NCBI GenBank assembly: GCA_964644675.1 | Contig: CAZXWK010000068.1 | Location: 1-7,505, forward strand | Direction of reading: 5' to 3' | DNA: 7,505 nucleotides | Origin: CAZXWK01 sp964644675 | GTDB taxonomy: Bacteria; Actinomycetota; Coriobacteriia; Anaerosomatales; JAAXUF01 | Shown here: piece by piece, positions 1 to 6,863 of the stretch | Position numbering within the stretch: position 1 is the first letter of the stretch | How the letters are laid out: each line of letters starts with the position of its first letter | Made by a program: the position numbers and the translations under genes | The notes under the pieces: model-generated | Seen by the model: only the letters and a program-made list of their open reading frames with translations | Database searches by the model: none | What the model was told of the DNA's origin: nothing

Positions 1-1242
1 ACCAGCGCCGACATCCAGTCGACGATCACGCCCGACGAGGGCCGCAACGTCCCGTGGCACTACAACAACATCGCCGCGGTCGACACCGCAAAGCAGTCGC
101 TCGTGGGCATGGACGGCATGCGCGAGATGGTCAAGATCGACCGCGAGAACGCCGAGCTGCGCAACCGCGTCCGCGAGCTCAAGGAGCGCGCGGTGCTCTT
201 CATGGAGGCGATGATCGCGGACGGCGGCTACTTCGCGAGCGTCGAGGAGGCGTACTTCGTGGACTCGGGCGAGTACCCCGAGACACACGACGACGGCATC
301 GTCCGCCACGCCGACGGCGGCCTGGGCGTGGGCTCGATCGTCGAGCGCGCCGACGACTACATCGCGCCGGTCTGCCACCACTTCGGCGACAACCACCTGC
401 CGCGCAGCGTCGAGAAGCCGTGCCACGCGATCGGCGGCTGCACGCTGTGCGACCGGGACAAGGTCCCGTTCATCGACGAGCTCGACCCGGTCGACAACGT
501 GAACGTCCGCCTCGCCGAGACCGCCGAGCTCCGCGAGAAGGGCCTCGTGAAGCCGGAGGTCGAGTGGGCCGGTGACGGCTACGTCGCGGTCACCATGTTC
601 CTGCCGGCCTCCGAACGCGTCGCCGAAGCGGCCGCACTCGAACTGGGCCGCTCGATGAACCTCTCGGAAGTCGAGGTCATTCACAAGGCGGTCATGCATC
701 CCGCCGAGGGCACGCTCGTCGAGATCAAGGGCGTCCTCGACGTCGCGATCGACCCCGCCACCCTCGTCATCGCCGAGCCGCCCGCCGTCCTCTCCGACGA
801 GGAGATCCGCGCCTTCGTCGCCGAGAAGAACCTGCGCTGCGTCGCGGCGACCGTCGGCCAGGACGAGCACTCGGTGGGCATGCTCGAGATCGTCGACATC
901 AAGCACGGCGGCCTCGAGAAGTGGGGCTTCACAGCCACGTATCTGGGCACGTCGGTCCCGGTCGAGAAGGTGCTCGACGCAGCGATCGAGCACGCCGCGC
1001 AGGTGGTGCTCATCTCCACGATCATCACGCACGGCGACATGCACCGCTCCAACATGGAGAAGCTCGCCGACCTCGCGCAGGAGAAGGGTGTCCGAGACAA
1101 GCTCATCCTCATCGCCGGCGGCACGCAGATCACCGACGAGCAGGCCCGCGAGTGGGGCATGGACGCCGGCTTCGGCCGCCGGACCAAGGGCATCGACGTC
1201 GCGTCCCGCATCGTCGAGATCATGCGCGAGCGGGGGATGTGA
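1..1242 (+). CDS. oraE: D-ornithine 4,5-aminomutase large subunit (OraE), 5'-truncated by window edge
   Basis: The reading frame is open from base 1, giving 413 residues of the C-terminal part. The enzyme uses adenosylcobalamin and PLP to convert D-ornithine to 2,4-diaminopentanoate in anaerobic ornithine breakdown, working with the small subunit OraS. The cobalamin-binding Rossmann domain is visible: DxHxxG (D-E-H-S-V-G, bases 862-879), whose His (868-870) is the lower cobalt ligand, then S-T-I (about 1015-1023) and the Gly-Gly of I-A-G-G-T-Q (about 1114-1131). Exactly 11 residues after the His is a Lys (901-903). This matches the known H618/K629 pair of the Clostridium sticklandii enzyme, where the Lys forms the PLP Schiff base; the same spacing occurs in lysine 5,6-aminomutase. 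The same numbering implies about 330 residues are missing upstream. The N-terminal part here should be the end of the PLP-binding TIM barrel and linker. An internal GTG at 103 is not the start. It lies 7 bases before the MutL-like gene, so the two are cotranscribed. Confidence 0.95.
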   Translation, partial: TSADIQSTITPDEGRNVPWHYNNIAAVDTAKQSLVGMDGMREMVKIDRENAELRNRVRELKERAVLFMEAMIADGGYFASVEEAYFVDSGEYPETHDDGIVRHADGGLGVGSIVERADDYIAPVCHHFGDNHLPRSVEKPCHAIGGCTLCDRDKVPFIDELDPVDNVNVRLAETAELREKGLVKPEVEWAGDGYVAVTMFLPASERVAEAAALELGRSMNLSEVEVIHKAVMHPAEGTLVEIKGVLDVAIDPATLVIAEPPAVLSDEEIRAFVAEKNLRCVAATVGQDEHSVGMLEIVDIKHGGLEKWGFTATYLGTSVPVEKVLDAAIEHAAQVVLISTIITHGDMHRSNMEKLADLAQEKGVRDKLILIAGGTQITDEQAREWGMDAGFGRRTKGIDVASRIVEIMRERGM

Positions 1243-1249
1243 TCTCGCG

Positions 1250-2602
1250 GTGAGCTCCGCGCCCACACCCCGCGTCGTCGACGCGCTCGTCTTCGAGATC
1301 GGCTCGACGACGACGGTCGTCTCGGCGTTCGCGGGACTGGGCGGGAGCGACGACGACGGCCCCCGGCTCCTCGGCCAGGGCTTCGCGCCCACGAGCGTCG
1401 CGCTCGGTGACGTGACGGTCGGGCTGTCCGAGGCGCGCGTGATGCTTGAGGCCCAGCTCGGGCCGCTCGATCCGGGCATCACGCTCGCGACCTCCTCGGC
1501 GGCGGGCGGACTGCGCATGACCGTGCACGGGCTGACGCAGCGCATGACCGCGGCGGCCGCGAAGGAGGCGGCGCTCGGCGCGGGCGCGGTCGTGACCTAC
1601 CAGACCGCGGGGCGGCTGCGCGACGCCGACCTCGAGCGCATCGCCGAGCTCGCTCCCAACCTGATCCTGCTCGCGGGCGGCGTCGAAGGCGGCGACACCG
1701 AGACGGTGCTCCACAACGCCGAGCGCCTCACCGAGCTGCCCGTGCGGCCGATCGTGGTCTACGCGGGCAACTCGCTCGTGTGCGAGGAGGCGTGCGCGTC
1801 GCTCGCGCGCGCCGGCTTCAAGGTCCGCCGCACCGCCAACGTCTACCCCGCGATCGACGAGCTCGACATCGTGCCCGCGCGCGCCGTCATCCACGACGCG
1901 TTCGAGGAGCACATCACGCACGCACCGGGCATGGAGCGCATCGGCGAGGTCGTGACCGGCCGCATCCTGCCCACCCCCGGCGCCGTGCTGATCGCCGCCG
2001 AACTCCTCGCCGAGACACTCGGCGACCTCGTCGTCATCGACGTGGGTGGCGCGACCACCGACGTCCACTCGATCACCGACGGCAGCTCCGAGATCCAGGC
2101 GATCGCGATCGACCCGCAACCGCACAGCAAGCGCACGGTCGAGGGCGACCTGGGCACGTTCGTGAGCGCCCCGCGCGTCGCCGAGATGCTCCCGCTCGCC
2201 GAGCGCCCCACGACCCTGCCGCCCGCCGTTCCCACCACCGCCGAGGAGGTCGCGGCCGCGCTCGCGCTCGCGCGCTACTGCACCGTCACCGGCGTCGAGC
2301 GGCACGCGGGCGAGCTCGCGCACCTCTACACGCCCACCGGGCGCCAGACCGTCGCGCGGGGGCGCGATCTCACCGCATGCCGACTCGTCATCGGGACCGG
2401 CGGCGCACTCACGCGTCTGCCGGGCGGCGTCGAGCTGCTCGCGCAGACGCGCGCCCGCGAGAACGACCGACGGCTGCTACCGCCCGCCGACGCGCGCTGC
2501 GCGCTCGACGCCGACTACCTCTTCGCGTGCTGCGGCGCGCTGTCCTCGCACTTCTCGGCTGAGGCTGTGACCGCACTCATGCGGCGCAGCACGGGACTGT
2601 AG
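1250..2602 (+). CDS. MutL/GlmL-family ATPase of the ornithine aminomutase cluster (probable B12-enzyme reactivase/chaperone)
   Basis: This 450-residue protein has the layout of the MutL/GlmL family, actin/Hsp70-fold ATPases found beside glutamate mutase and ornithine aminomutase genes. Visible motifs: phosphate-1 loop F-E-I-G-S-T-T-T (residues 15-22), S-S-A-A-G-G-L-R-M (82-90), L-A-G-G (141-144), N-V-Y-P (197-200), P-T-P-G-A-V (241-246), phosphate-2 loop D-V-G-G-A-T-T-D (264-271), K-R-T-V-E-G-D-L-G (294-302) and adenosine motif I-G-T-G-G (381-385). Length is typical of the family. The GTG at 1250 is chosen because the homologous region starts only about 10 residues later and the longer frame upstream (from 1088) lies inside oraE. 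The only ribosome-site candidate is a G-run at 1232-1236, rather far off, so translation is probably coupled to oraE. The reactivation role is inferred from fold and context; biochemical function of this family is not settled. The first loop has Glu where classic members have Asp. Confidence 0.92.
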   Translation: MSSAPTPRVVDALVFEIGSTTTVVSAFAGLGGSDDDGPRLLGQGFAPTSVALGDVTVGLSEARVMLEAQLGPLDPGITLATSSAAGGLRMTVHGLTQRMTAAAAKEAALGAGAVVTYQTAGRLRDADLERIAELAPNLILLAGGVEGGDTETVLHNAERLTELPVRPIVVYAGNSLVCEEACASLARAGFKVRRTANVYPAIDELDIVPARAVIHDAFEEHITHAPGMERIGEVVTGRILPTPGAVLIAAELLAETLGDLVVIDVGGATTDVHSITDGSSEIQAIAIDPQPHSKRTVEGDLGTFVSAPRVAEMLPLAERPTTLPPAVPTTAEEVAAALALARYCTVTGVERHAGELAHLYTPTGRQTVARGRDLTACRLVIGTGGALTRLPGGVELLAQTRARENDRRLLPPADARCALDADYLFACCGALSSHFSAEAVTALMRRSTGL

Positions 2603-2606
2603 GGAG
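2601..2606 (+). promoter_or_regulatory. Ribosome binding site of orr
   Basis: AGGGAG lies 5 bases before the ATG at 2612 and overlaps the TAG stop (2600-2602) of the MutL-like gene. It fixes the orr start and suggests translational coupling within the operon. Confidence 0.7.
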
Positions 2607-2611
2607 AACCC

Positions 2612-3694
2612 ATGCTCGCCAGAGCGACCCTGACGATCGACCTCGACAAGATCGCCGAGAACGCGCGGCGTGTGACCTCGGCGCTGACCGGCGTCGAGAT
2701 CGTCGGCGTGACCAAGGTGACGTGCGGCACGCCCGAGGTCGCCCGCGCGATGCTCGCCGGCGGCGTGAGCGCCCTGGGCGAGTCGCGGCTCGAGAACGTC
2801 GCACGGCTCCGCGATGCGGGCGTGACCGCGCCGGTCTGGCTCGTGCGCGCTCCGGCGCCCGCGCAGGCCGACCACGCGGTGCGTCTCGCCGACGTCTCGT
2901 GCGTGAGCGAGCTCGCGATCGCCCGCGCACTCGACGAGGCCGCCGACCGCGCTGGCCGTCGCCACGCGATCGTCGCGATGGTCGACATCGGCGACCTGCG
3001 CGAAGGCATGATGCCCGCCGAGGTACCGCTGTTCCTCGAAGCCGTCGAGGCGATGGACAACCTCGACCTGCTCGGCCTAGGCGCGAGCCTGACCTGCTAC
3101 GGCGCGATCGTCCCCGACGAGCGCAACCTGGGCCTGCTCGCCGAGCTCGCCGCCGACGCGGAGCGGGCGCTCGGCCGGAAGCTGCTCATCTCGGGCGGCA
3201 GCTCGACCTCGATCGAGCCCGTGCTCGCGGGACGCGCGCCGGCGGCGCTCGACAACCTGCGGCTGGGCGAGGCGATCGTGTTGGGCGTGGACCCAGCGAC
3301 GCGGATGCCGATCCCGGGCCTGCCGCTCCACCGCGACGCGCTCACGCTGGCTGCGCCGGTCATCGAGTACAAGGTCAAGCCGAGCAAGCCCATCGGGGTC
3401 TCGGCGCAGGACGCCTTCGGGGCGACGCCGGTCTTCGAGGACCGCGGGGAACGCCACCGCGCGATCTGCGCGATCGGTCGTCAGGACGCCCCCGCTGAGG
3501 GACTGACGCCGCTCGACCCGCGGGTCGAGGTGCTGGGCGCCTCGAGCGACCACCTGGTGCTCGACGTCGAGGACGTGCTCGAGCCGCCGGCGATCGGCGA
3601 CGCGCTGGAGTTCGCGCCGGGTTACTCGGCGACGCTGGGGCTGTTCACCTCACCGTACGTGGCGAAGGTGTTCGTGGGCGGGGACGCGGAGTAG
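2612..3694 (+). CDS. orr: Ornithine racemase, PLP-dependent fold type III
   Basis: This 360-residue protein belongs to the alanine-racemase-like TIM-barrel family (YhfX/ornithine racemase type). It should interconvert L- and D-ornithine, supplying D-ornithine to the aminomutase encoded two genes upstream. The PLP lysine is K35 in G-V-T-K-V-T-C-G (residues 32-39), near the end of the first barrel strand as usual. The phosphate-binding stretch S-G-G-S-S-T-S (194-200) and the family signature R-L-G-E-A-I-V-L-G (217-225) are present. No signal peptide is seen, so it is cytoplasmic. The start is fixed by the AGGGAG site. Substrate assignment rests on the neighbours: the motifs alone would also fit a broad-specificity amino-acid racemase. 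It is the last gene of the operon here; its stop is only 9 bases from the stop of the converging peptidase gene. Confidence 0.9.
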   Translation: MLARATLTIDLDKIAENARRVTSALTGVEIVGVTKVTCGTPEVARAMLAGGVSALGESRLENVARLRDAGVTAPVWLVRAPAPAQADHAVRLADVSCVSELAIARALDEAADRAGRRHAIVAMVDIGDLREGMMPAEVPLFLEAVEAMDNLDLLGLGASLTCYGAIVPDERNLGLLAELAADAERALGRKLLISGGSSTSIEPVLAGRAPAALDNLRLGEAIVLGVDPATRMPIPGLPLHRDALTLAAPVIEYKVKPSKPIGVSAQDAFGATPVFEDRGERHRAICAIGRQDAPAEGLTPLDPRVEVLGASSDHLVLDVEDVLEPPAIGDALEFAPGYSATLGLFTSPYVAKVFVGGDAE

Positions 3695-3703
3695 CGACTG
3701 CCC

Positions 3704-5602
3704 CTAAGCCTCGCGGATCATCGCGGTCACCAGCGCGGTGACGCGCTCGACGACCTCTTCCTCGATCTCGCTGGTGGTGTCCGTCTTCCAGTGCCAGTTC
3801 ACCGGCACGCCCGAGCTGTCGAACGCCATGATGGTCATCGCCTTGTAGCCGCGGGCGAGCGCCGGCGTCGCGTCGGTCGAGAGTCCCTTGTAGACGCGCG
3901 GCTTGATGAGGATCTCCTGCTCGCGCGAGGTGCGCTTGGCCAGGCCGATGATGCGCGCGTTGGCGCGGTAGCGACGGGCCATGCCTTCGGCGGTGACCCA
4001 CGAGAGCTGGCCGGCGCCCACGTTGTCGATGTTGATGATGAGCGCGTCGCGCAGGTCCTCGCCATACTCGGCGAGGAAGGCCTGCATGCCCACCGTGCCG
4101 ACCTCCTCGGCGCCGGTGGCCACGAACCAGACCTCCTTCTCGGCGAAGTCGCGGTCGATCGTCTCGGTCACGCGGCGGCGGATGCGGGCCGCCTCGTTGG
4201 CCGCGAAGTCGTCGTCGCCGATGGGGTCGTCGCCGGCCCAGCCGCCCTTCCAGCCGATGCCGTCGTCGTCATCTTCGTCGCCGCCGAAGTTGTCCCAGGA
4301 CCCGATGTCCTTGCCGGCCTTGCGCGCGTCGAACCCGTCGTCGACGCCGAGCCAGCCCTTCACGTCGTGGTCCTCTTCGCGCTTCTTGCGCCCCAGCCCG
4401 CCGAGAAGCCCGCGCTTCTTGGGCTCCTCGGACGCGGGAGCACCGCCGACAGAACCCGTGCCGGGCAGCACTGTCGGGCCGCTGTCGATCGACGCGCCGG
4501 CGCCACGGGAACGCGCGGCCTCGGCCTCCCATGCGGCGTCGTCCTCGGCCCACGAGGGCATCGGATCCGGCTCGCGGCGCGGCGCGGAGCCCGGCTCCTG
4601 CCGGGCGGGCTGCTGCTGCTCGCCCACCGCGGCGAACTCGATCGTCTCGAACTCGAGGAAGCCCTGGCCGCGCTGAGGCTCGCGCTCGGGGGGCGCCGAG
4701 GTCTCGGGCGCCCACTCGAAGTCGTCGGGCAGCTGGGACCCGGTGTCGCGCGAGCCGGCCGGCGAGTAGTTGAGCAGCGCGCCCTCGGGCACCAGCTCGG
4801 CCTCGTAGGCGGCCTCGGGGTCTCGGCGGATCGGCGCGAACTGCGAGGTGACGAAACGCGAGGTGTCCGGCTCGGCGACCAGGTTGTGCAGCACGCCGAG
4901 CATCGCCGCGACGCCCGACGCGTTGTCGTTGGCGCCGGCGACGAACGGCATCGCGAGCTCGCGGTGCACGTTGATCACGAGCGGGATGAGCAGGTACGCC
5001 GAGACGATCATGGTGAGGTACCACAGGTAGGTCCTGATGCCGTCGAGCTGCTTGATGGGCAGCGCGTAGATGAAGATGAAGACCGGCGTCAGGAACACCG
5101 AGAGCTTCATCAGCAAGAACGTGACGGGGAACTGCTTCACCATGCCCGGCGAGAACGCGAGCGAGGCGCGCGCCGTGTCGTAGTGGGCGACGATGACGAC
5201 CTTCTTGAGCTTCTCGCCGCGGCGGGCCTTGGGCAGGTGGCGCGCGATGACGTTCTGGCTGGGGCCCTTGGGCATGATGCGCGTCAGGCCCCACCGGGTG
5301 TCGAGGTCCATCCAGAACGTGAAGGCCGTGAGCGCACCCACGGCGAACGCGACCCAGGTGAGCCATCCCCAGTCGGGCTTGACGCCCGCGGCGACGGCCG
5401 AGGCGATGACCAGCACGTAGTAGAGCACGTACGCCCACGCGTAGGTGCGCGGCGAGTCGAACTCCTGGATCTCGGGTTCGAGCCCGCGCGCGACGAAGAC
5501 CGACTCGACGTAGTGGGCCGCGCGGTTCTCGGCGTCACTGGTCGCCGGTCGCGGGCCGATCTCGTCGGCGAGCGCGGTCAGGTGCTGCATGATCTCGGCC
5601 AT
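3704..5602 (-). CDS. Membrane-embedded M28-family zinc peptidase with a large disordered insertion
   Basis: This 632-residue protein carries the complete di-zinc site of M28 aminopeptidases: H140-Y-D142-T, G-A-N-D226-N, G-A-E499-E500 (general base and ligand), I-N-I-D526-N, and H604 in N-W-H-W-K-T-D-T. It likely removes N-terminal residues from peptides; the substrate is unknown. Four hydrophobic segments lie at about 54-72, 79-98, 158-183 and 191-212, two before the first ligand and two between the first and second, so all ligands face one side. There is no signal peptide and the catalytic side carries most flanking Arg/Lys, which favours a cytoplasmic active site. Residues about 243-488 form a low-complexity, Pro/Glu/Asp/Gly-rich insertion with a basic patch (395-409) and acidic runs (442-465); M28 proteins normally pass directly to the G-A-E-E strand. 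The start is supported by the GGAGGT at 5608-5613; an internal Met four codons later is less likely. Confidence 0.9.
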   Translation of the reverse strand: MAEIMQHLTALADEIGPRPATSDAENRAAHYVESVFVARGLEPEIQEFDSPRTYAWAYVLYYVLVIASAVAAGVKPDWGWLTWVAFAVGALTAFTFWMDLDTRWGLTRIMPKGPSQNVIARHLPKARRGEKLKKVVIVAHYDTARASLAFSPGMVKQFPVTFLLMKLSVFLTPVFIFIYALPIKQLDGIRTYLWYLTMIVSAYLLIPLVINVHRELAMPFVAGANDNASGVAAMLGVLHNLVAEPDTSRFVTSQFAPIRRDPEAAYEAELVPEGALLNYSPAGSRDTGSQLPDDFEWAPETSAPPEREPQRGQGFLEFETIEFAAVGEQQQPARQEPGSAPRREPDPMPSWAEDDAAWEAEAARSRGAGASIDSGPTVLPGTGSVGGAPASEEPKKRGLLGGLGRKKREEDHDVKGWLGVDDGFDARKAGKDIGSWDNFGGDEDDDDGIGWKGGWAGDDPIGDDDFAANEAARIRRRVTETIDRDFAEKEVWFVATGAEEVGTVGMQAFLAEYGEDLRDALIINIDNVGAGQLSWVTAEGMARRYRANARIIGLAKRTSREQEILIKPRVYKGLSTDATPALARGYKAMTIMAFDSSGVPVNWHWKTDTTSEIEEEVVERVTALVTAMIREA

Positions 5603-5607
5603 CGAAG

Positions 5608-5613
5608 ACCTCC
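5608..5613 (-). promoter_or_regulatory. Ribosome binding site of the M28 peptidase gene
   Basis: On the minus strand this reads GGAGGT, a near-perfect Shine-Dalgarno sequence 5 bases before the ATG at 5602. It decides between two closely spaced in-frame Met codons in favour of the first. Confidence 0.8.
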
Positions 5614-5774
5614 GAGCCGGTGTCGTACCTGCGTCAAGCGCCCTTCGGCGCCCTCGCGTACATGGTAGCGCAGCGAGACGACGCCAGGGCCCTCTCTATC
5701 GTGCCCGTTCCGCCGCCTCGCGTGCCCGCGACGGGTAAGATTCTCCCGACTGCACGCGGGCGCCAACACGGAAG

Positions 5775-5780
5775 AAGGAG
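5775..5780 (+). promoter_or_regulatory. Ribosome binding site of the DUF389 gene
   Basis: AAGGAG ends 6 bases before the ATG at 5787, a good Shine-Dalgarno match with usual spacing, and supports this start. Confidence 0.75.
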
Positions 5781-5786
5781 CACGCC

Positions 5787-6782
5787 ATGTCCGGCCTGAG
5801 CGAAACGCTGCACGGCGGCCCGGTCGACCCCGCCGAGGTCCAGCGTGTCCGCGACGTCATCATGTTCGAGGAACCGGGTCTGCGCGGCCGGCTCGAGCGG
5901 TTCACCGCGCTGCTCCTGCTCGCCTCGGCGATCGCGACCTTCGGGCTTATCGGCGACTCGGTGGCCACCGTCATCGGGGCCATGATCGTGGCGCCGCTCA
6001 TGCTGCCGATCATGGGACTCGCGTTCGGCATCAGCATCGGCGACCGCAAGGCGATCGTGAGTTCGGTGCTTGTCAGCGTCGGGGGCATCGCCGCGGCGAT
6101 CGCGGTGGGTTACGTGCTCTCGATCCCGTGGCCGGGCCTCGGCCTCGAGTCGACCACACAGATCATGAGCCGCACCGCACCGAGGCTCGTCGACCTGTGT
6201 GCGGCGCTGGCTACCGGCCTCGCAGGCGCGTTCGGTATCGGTCGCCGCGACGTATCGGACACGCTGCCCGGGGTCGCGATCGCGATCTCGCTCGTGCCAC
6301 CGCTCGCGAACGTGGGCATCCTGCTCGGCGCGAACCGCCCCGACCTCGCGGCCGGGAGCATGCTGCTGTTCGTCACCAACTTCCTGGCCATCGTCCTGAC
6401 CGGGGCGCTGATGTTCGGCCTCATGGGCTACCCCAAGGTCGCGATGCGGCAGTCCTCCCCGCGCGCTCGTCGATTCTCGATCGCAATCGTCATCGTACTG
6501 ACGCTCGTCATACTCCTGCCGCTCTCATACCAGTCGTTCAAGGTCGTGGTCTTCAATCTCGCACGCATCAGAGCGCAGGATGCCGCGCAGGAATGGGTCC
6601 GCGGCAGCGGCTACCGGGTCGTTTCGGCGAACGTGGATGGAGACGTGACGATCGCCGTCTCCGGTAGGGGCGACCTGCCCGACGTCGCCAAGCTCCGCTC
6701 GGCGCTGCAGGGCCAGCTGTTCGGGCTCGCCGTGAACGTGAGCGCCACTCCCGAGGAGCGCACGACCTTCCAGACCCGCTAG
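5787..6782 (+). CDS. DUF389 family multi-pass membrane protein
   Basis: This 331-residue protein matches the DUF389 family (TIGR00341/TIGR00271-like), whose function is unknown. Family landmarks are clear: G-L-I-G-D-S-V-A-T-V-I-G-A-M-I-V-A-P-L-M (residues 53-72), S-R-T-A-P-R-L-V-D-L (128-137), a Gly/Ala-rich helix ending near 151, and P-G-V-A-I-A-I-S-L-V-P-P-L-A (161-174). About seven hydrophobic segments can be placed at roughly 39-57, 60-80, 89-112, 134-151, 160-181, 190-213 and 228-247. A soluble C-terminal domain of about 75 residues follows, with an alternating pattern suggesting a small alpha/beta fold. The short N-terminal tail is charged and amphipathic; some family members carry a larger N-terminal domain that is absent here. 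It stands alone: divergent from the peptidase and convergent with the cytochrome gene, so context gives no functional hint. Transport or stress roles are sometimes guessed for the family but nothing here proves one. Confidence 0.92.
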   Translation: MSGLSETLHGGPVDPAEVQRVRDVIMFEEPGLRGRLERFTALLLLASAIATFGLIGDSVATVIGAMIVAPLMLPIMGLAFGISIGDRKAIVSSVLVSVGGIAAAIAVGYVLSIPWPGLGLESTTQIMSRTAPRLVDLCAALATGLAGAFGIGRRDVSDTLPGVAIAISLVPPLANVGILLGANRPDLAAGSMLLFVTNFLAIVLTGALMFGLMGYPKVAMRQSSPRARRFSIAIVIVLTLVILLPLSYQSFKVVVFNLARIRAQDAAQEWVRGSGYRVVSANVDGDVTIAVSGRGDLPDVAKLRSALQGQLFGLAVNVSATPEERTTFQTR

Positions 6783-6790
6783 GCGCACCA

Positions 6791-6826
6791 CGGCCCGGGC
6801 ACCCTAGGGGTTGGGCGACCGGGCCG
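6791..6826. terminator. GC-rich inverted repeat between convergent genes, possible two-way terminator
   Basis: CGGCCCGG (6791-6798) and CCGGGCCG (6819-6826) are perfect reverse complements, an 8-base stem around a 20-base loop that itself contains a near-palindrome, ACCCTAGGGGT (6801-6811). It begins 8 bases after the DUF389 stop and lies in the 81-base gap before the stop of the converging cytochrome gene. No T-run follows on either strand, so intrinsic termination is uncertain. A second, weaker repeat, CGAGA/TCTCG (6843-6847 and 6854-6858), sits nearer the cytochrome gene. Confidence 0.45.
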
Positions 6827-6863
6827 CGGAAGACGGGGGCGTCGAGAGTCGGGTCTCGCGGAG

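Larger units (their letters stand above)
5603..5786. promoter_or_regulatory. Divergent intergenic region between the M28 peptidase and DUF389 genes
   Basis: These 184 bases must hold promoters for both flanking genes, which start outward in opposite directions. The best plus-strand -10 candidate is TAAGAT (5736-5741), about 45 bases before the DUF389 start, but I see no convincing -35 box. The best minus-strand -10 candidate is TACCAT (plus bases 5662-5667), again without a good -35. A short inverted repeat GCGCC/GGCGC (5638-5642 and 5647-5651, loop of 4) would lie in the peptidase leader. No conserved small gene or riboswitch is recognised. Individual promoter elements are weak guesses; the region's role follows from gene layout. 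Confidence 0.4.

Noticed and set aside
1088..1249. Possible N-terminal extension of the MutL-like protein from a GTG at 1088
   Set aside because: This part overlaps the oraE end in another frame and translates to Ser/Arg/Ala-rich sequence; the family homology begins just after the GTG at 1250.
1220..2323. A 367-codon minus-strand frame opposite the MutL-like gene
   Set aside because: The plus strand has a full set of family motifs; the antisense product is Arg/Gly/Asp-rich shadow sequence.
3726..3742. Inverted repeat GTCACC/GGTGAC as terminator of the ornithine operon
   Set aside because: Six base pairs only, inside peptidase coding sequence, with no T-run; could be chance in GC-rich DNA.
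3791..5668. A stop-free plus-strand frame of 625 codons exactly opposite the M28 peptidase gene
   Set aside because: Its translation is Arg/Gly/Ala/Asp-rich without domain motifs, while the minus strand has all M28 ligands and a strong ribosome site. High GC makes such antisense open frames common.
5578..5769. A 63-codon minus-strand frame in the divergent intergenic region
   Set aside because: Arg-rich, no ribosome site, overlaps the start of the peptidase gene, and no recognisable homology.
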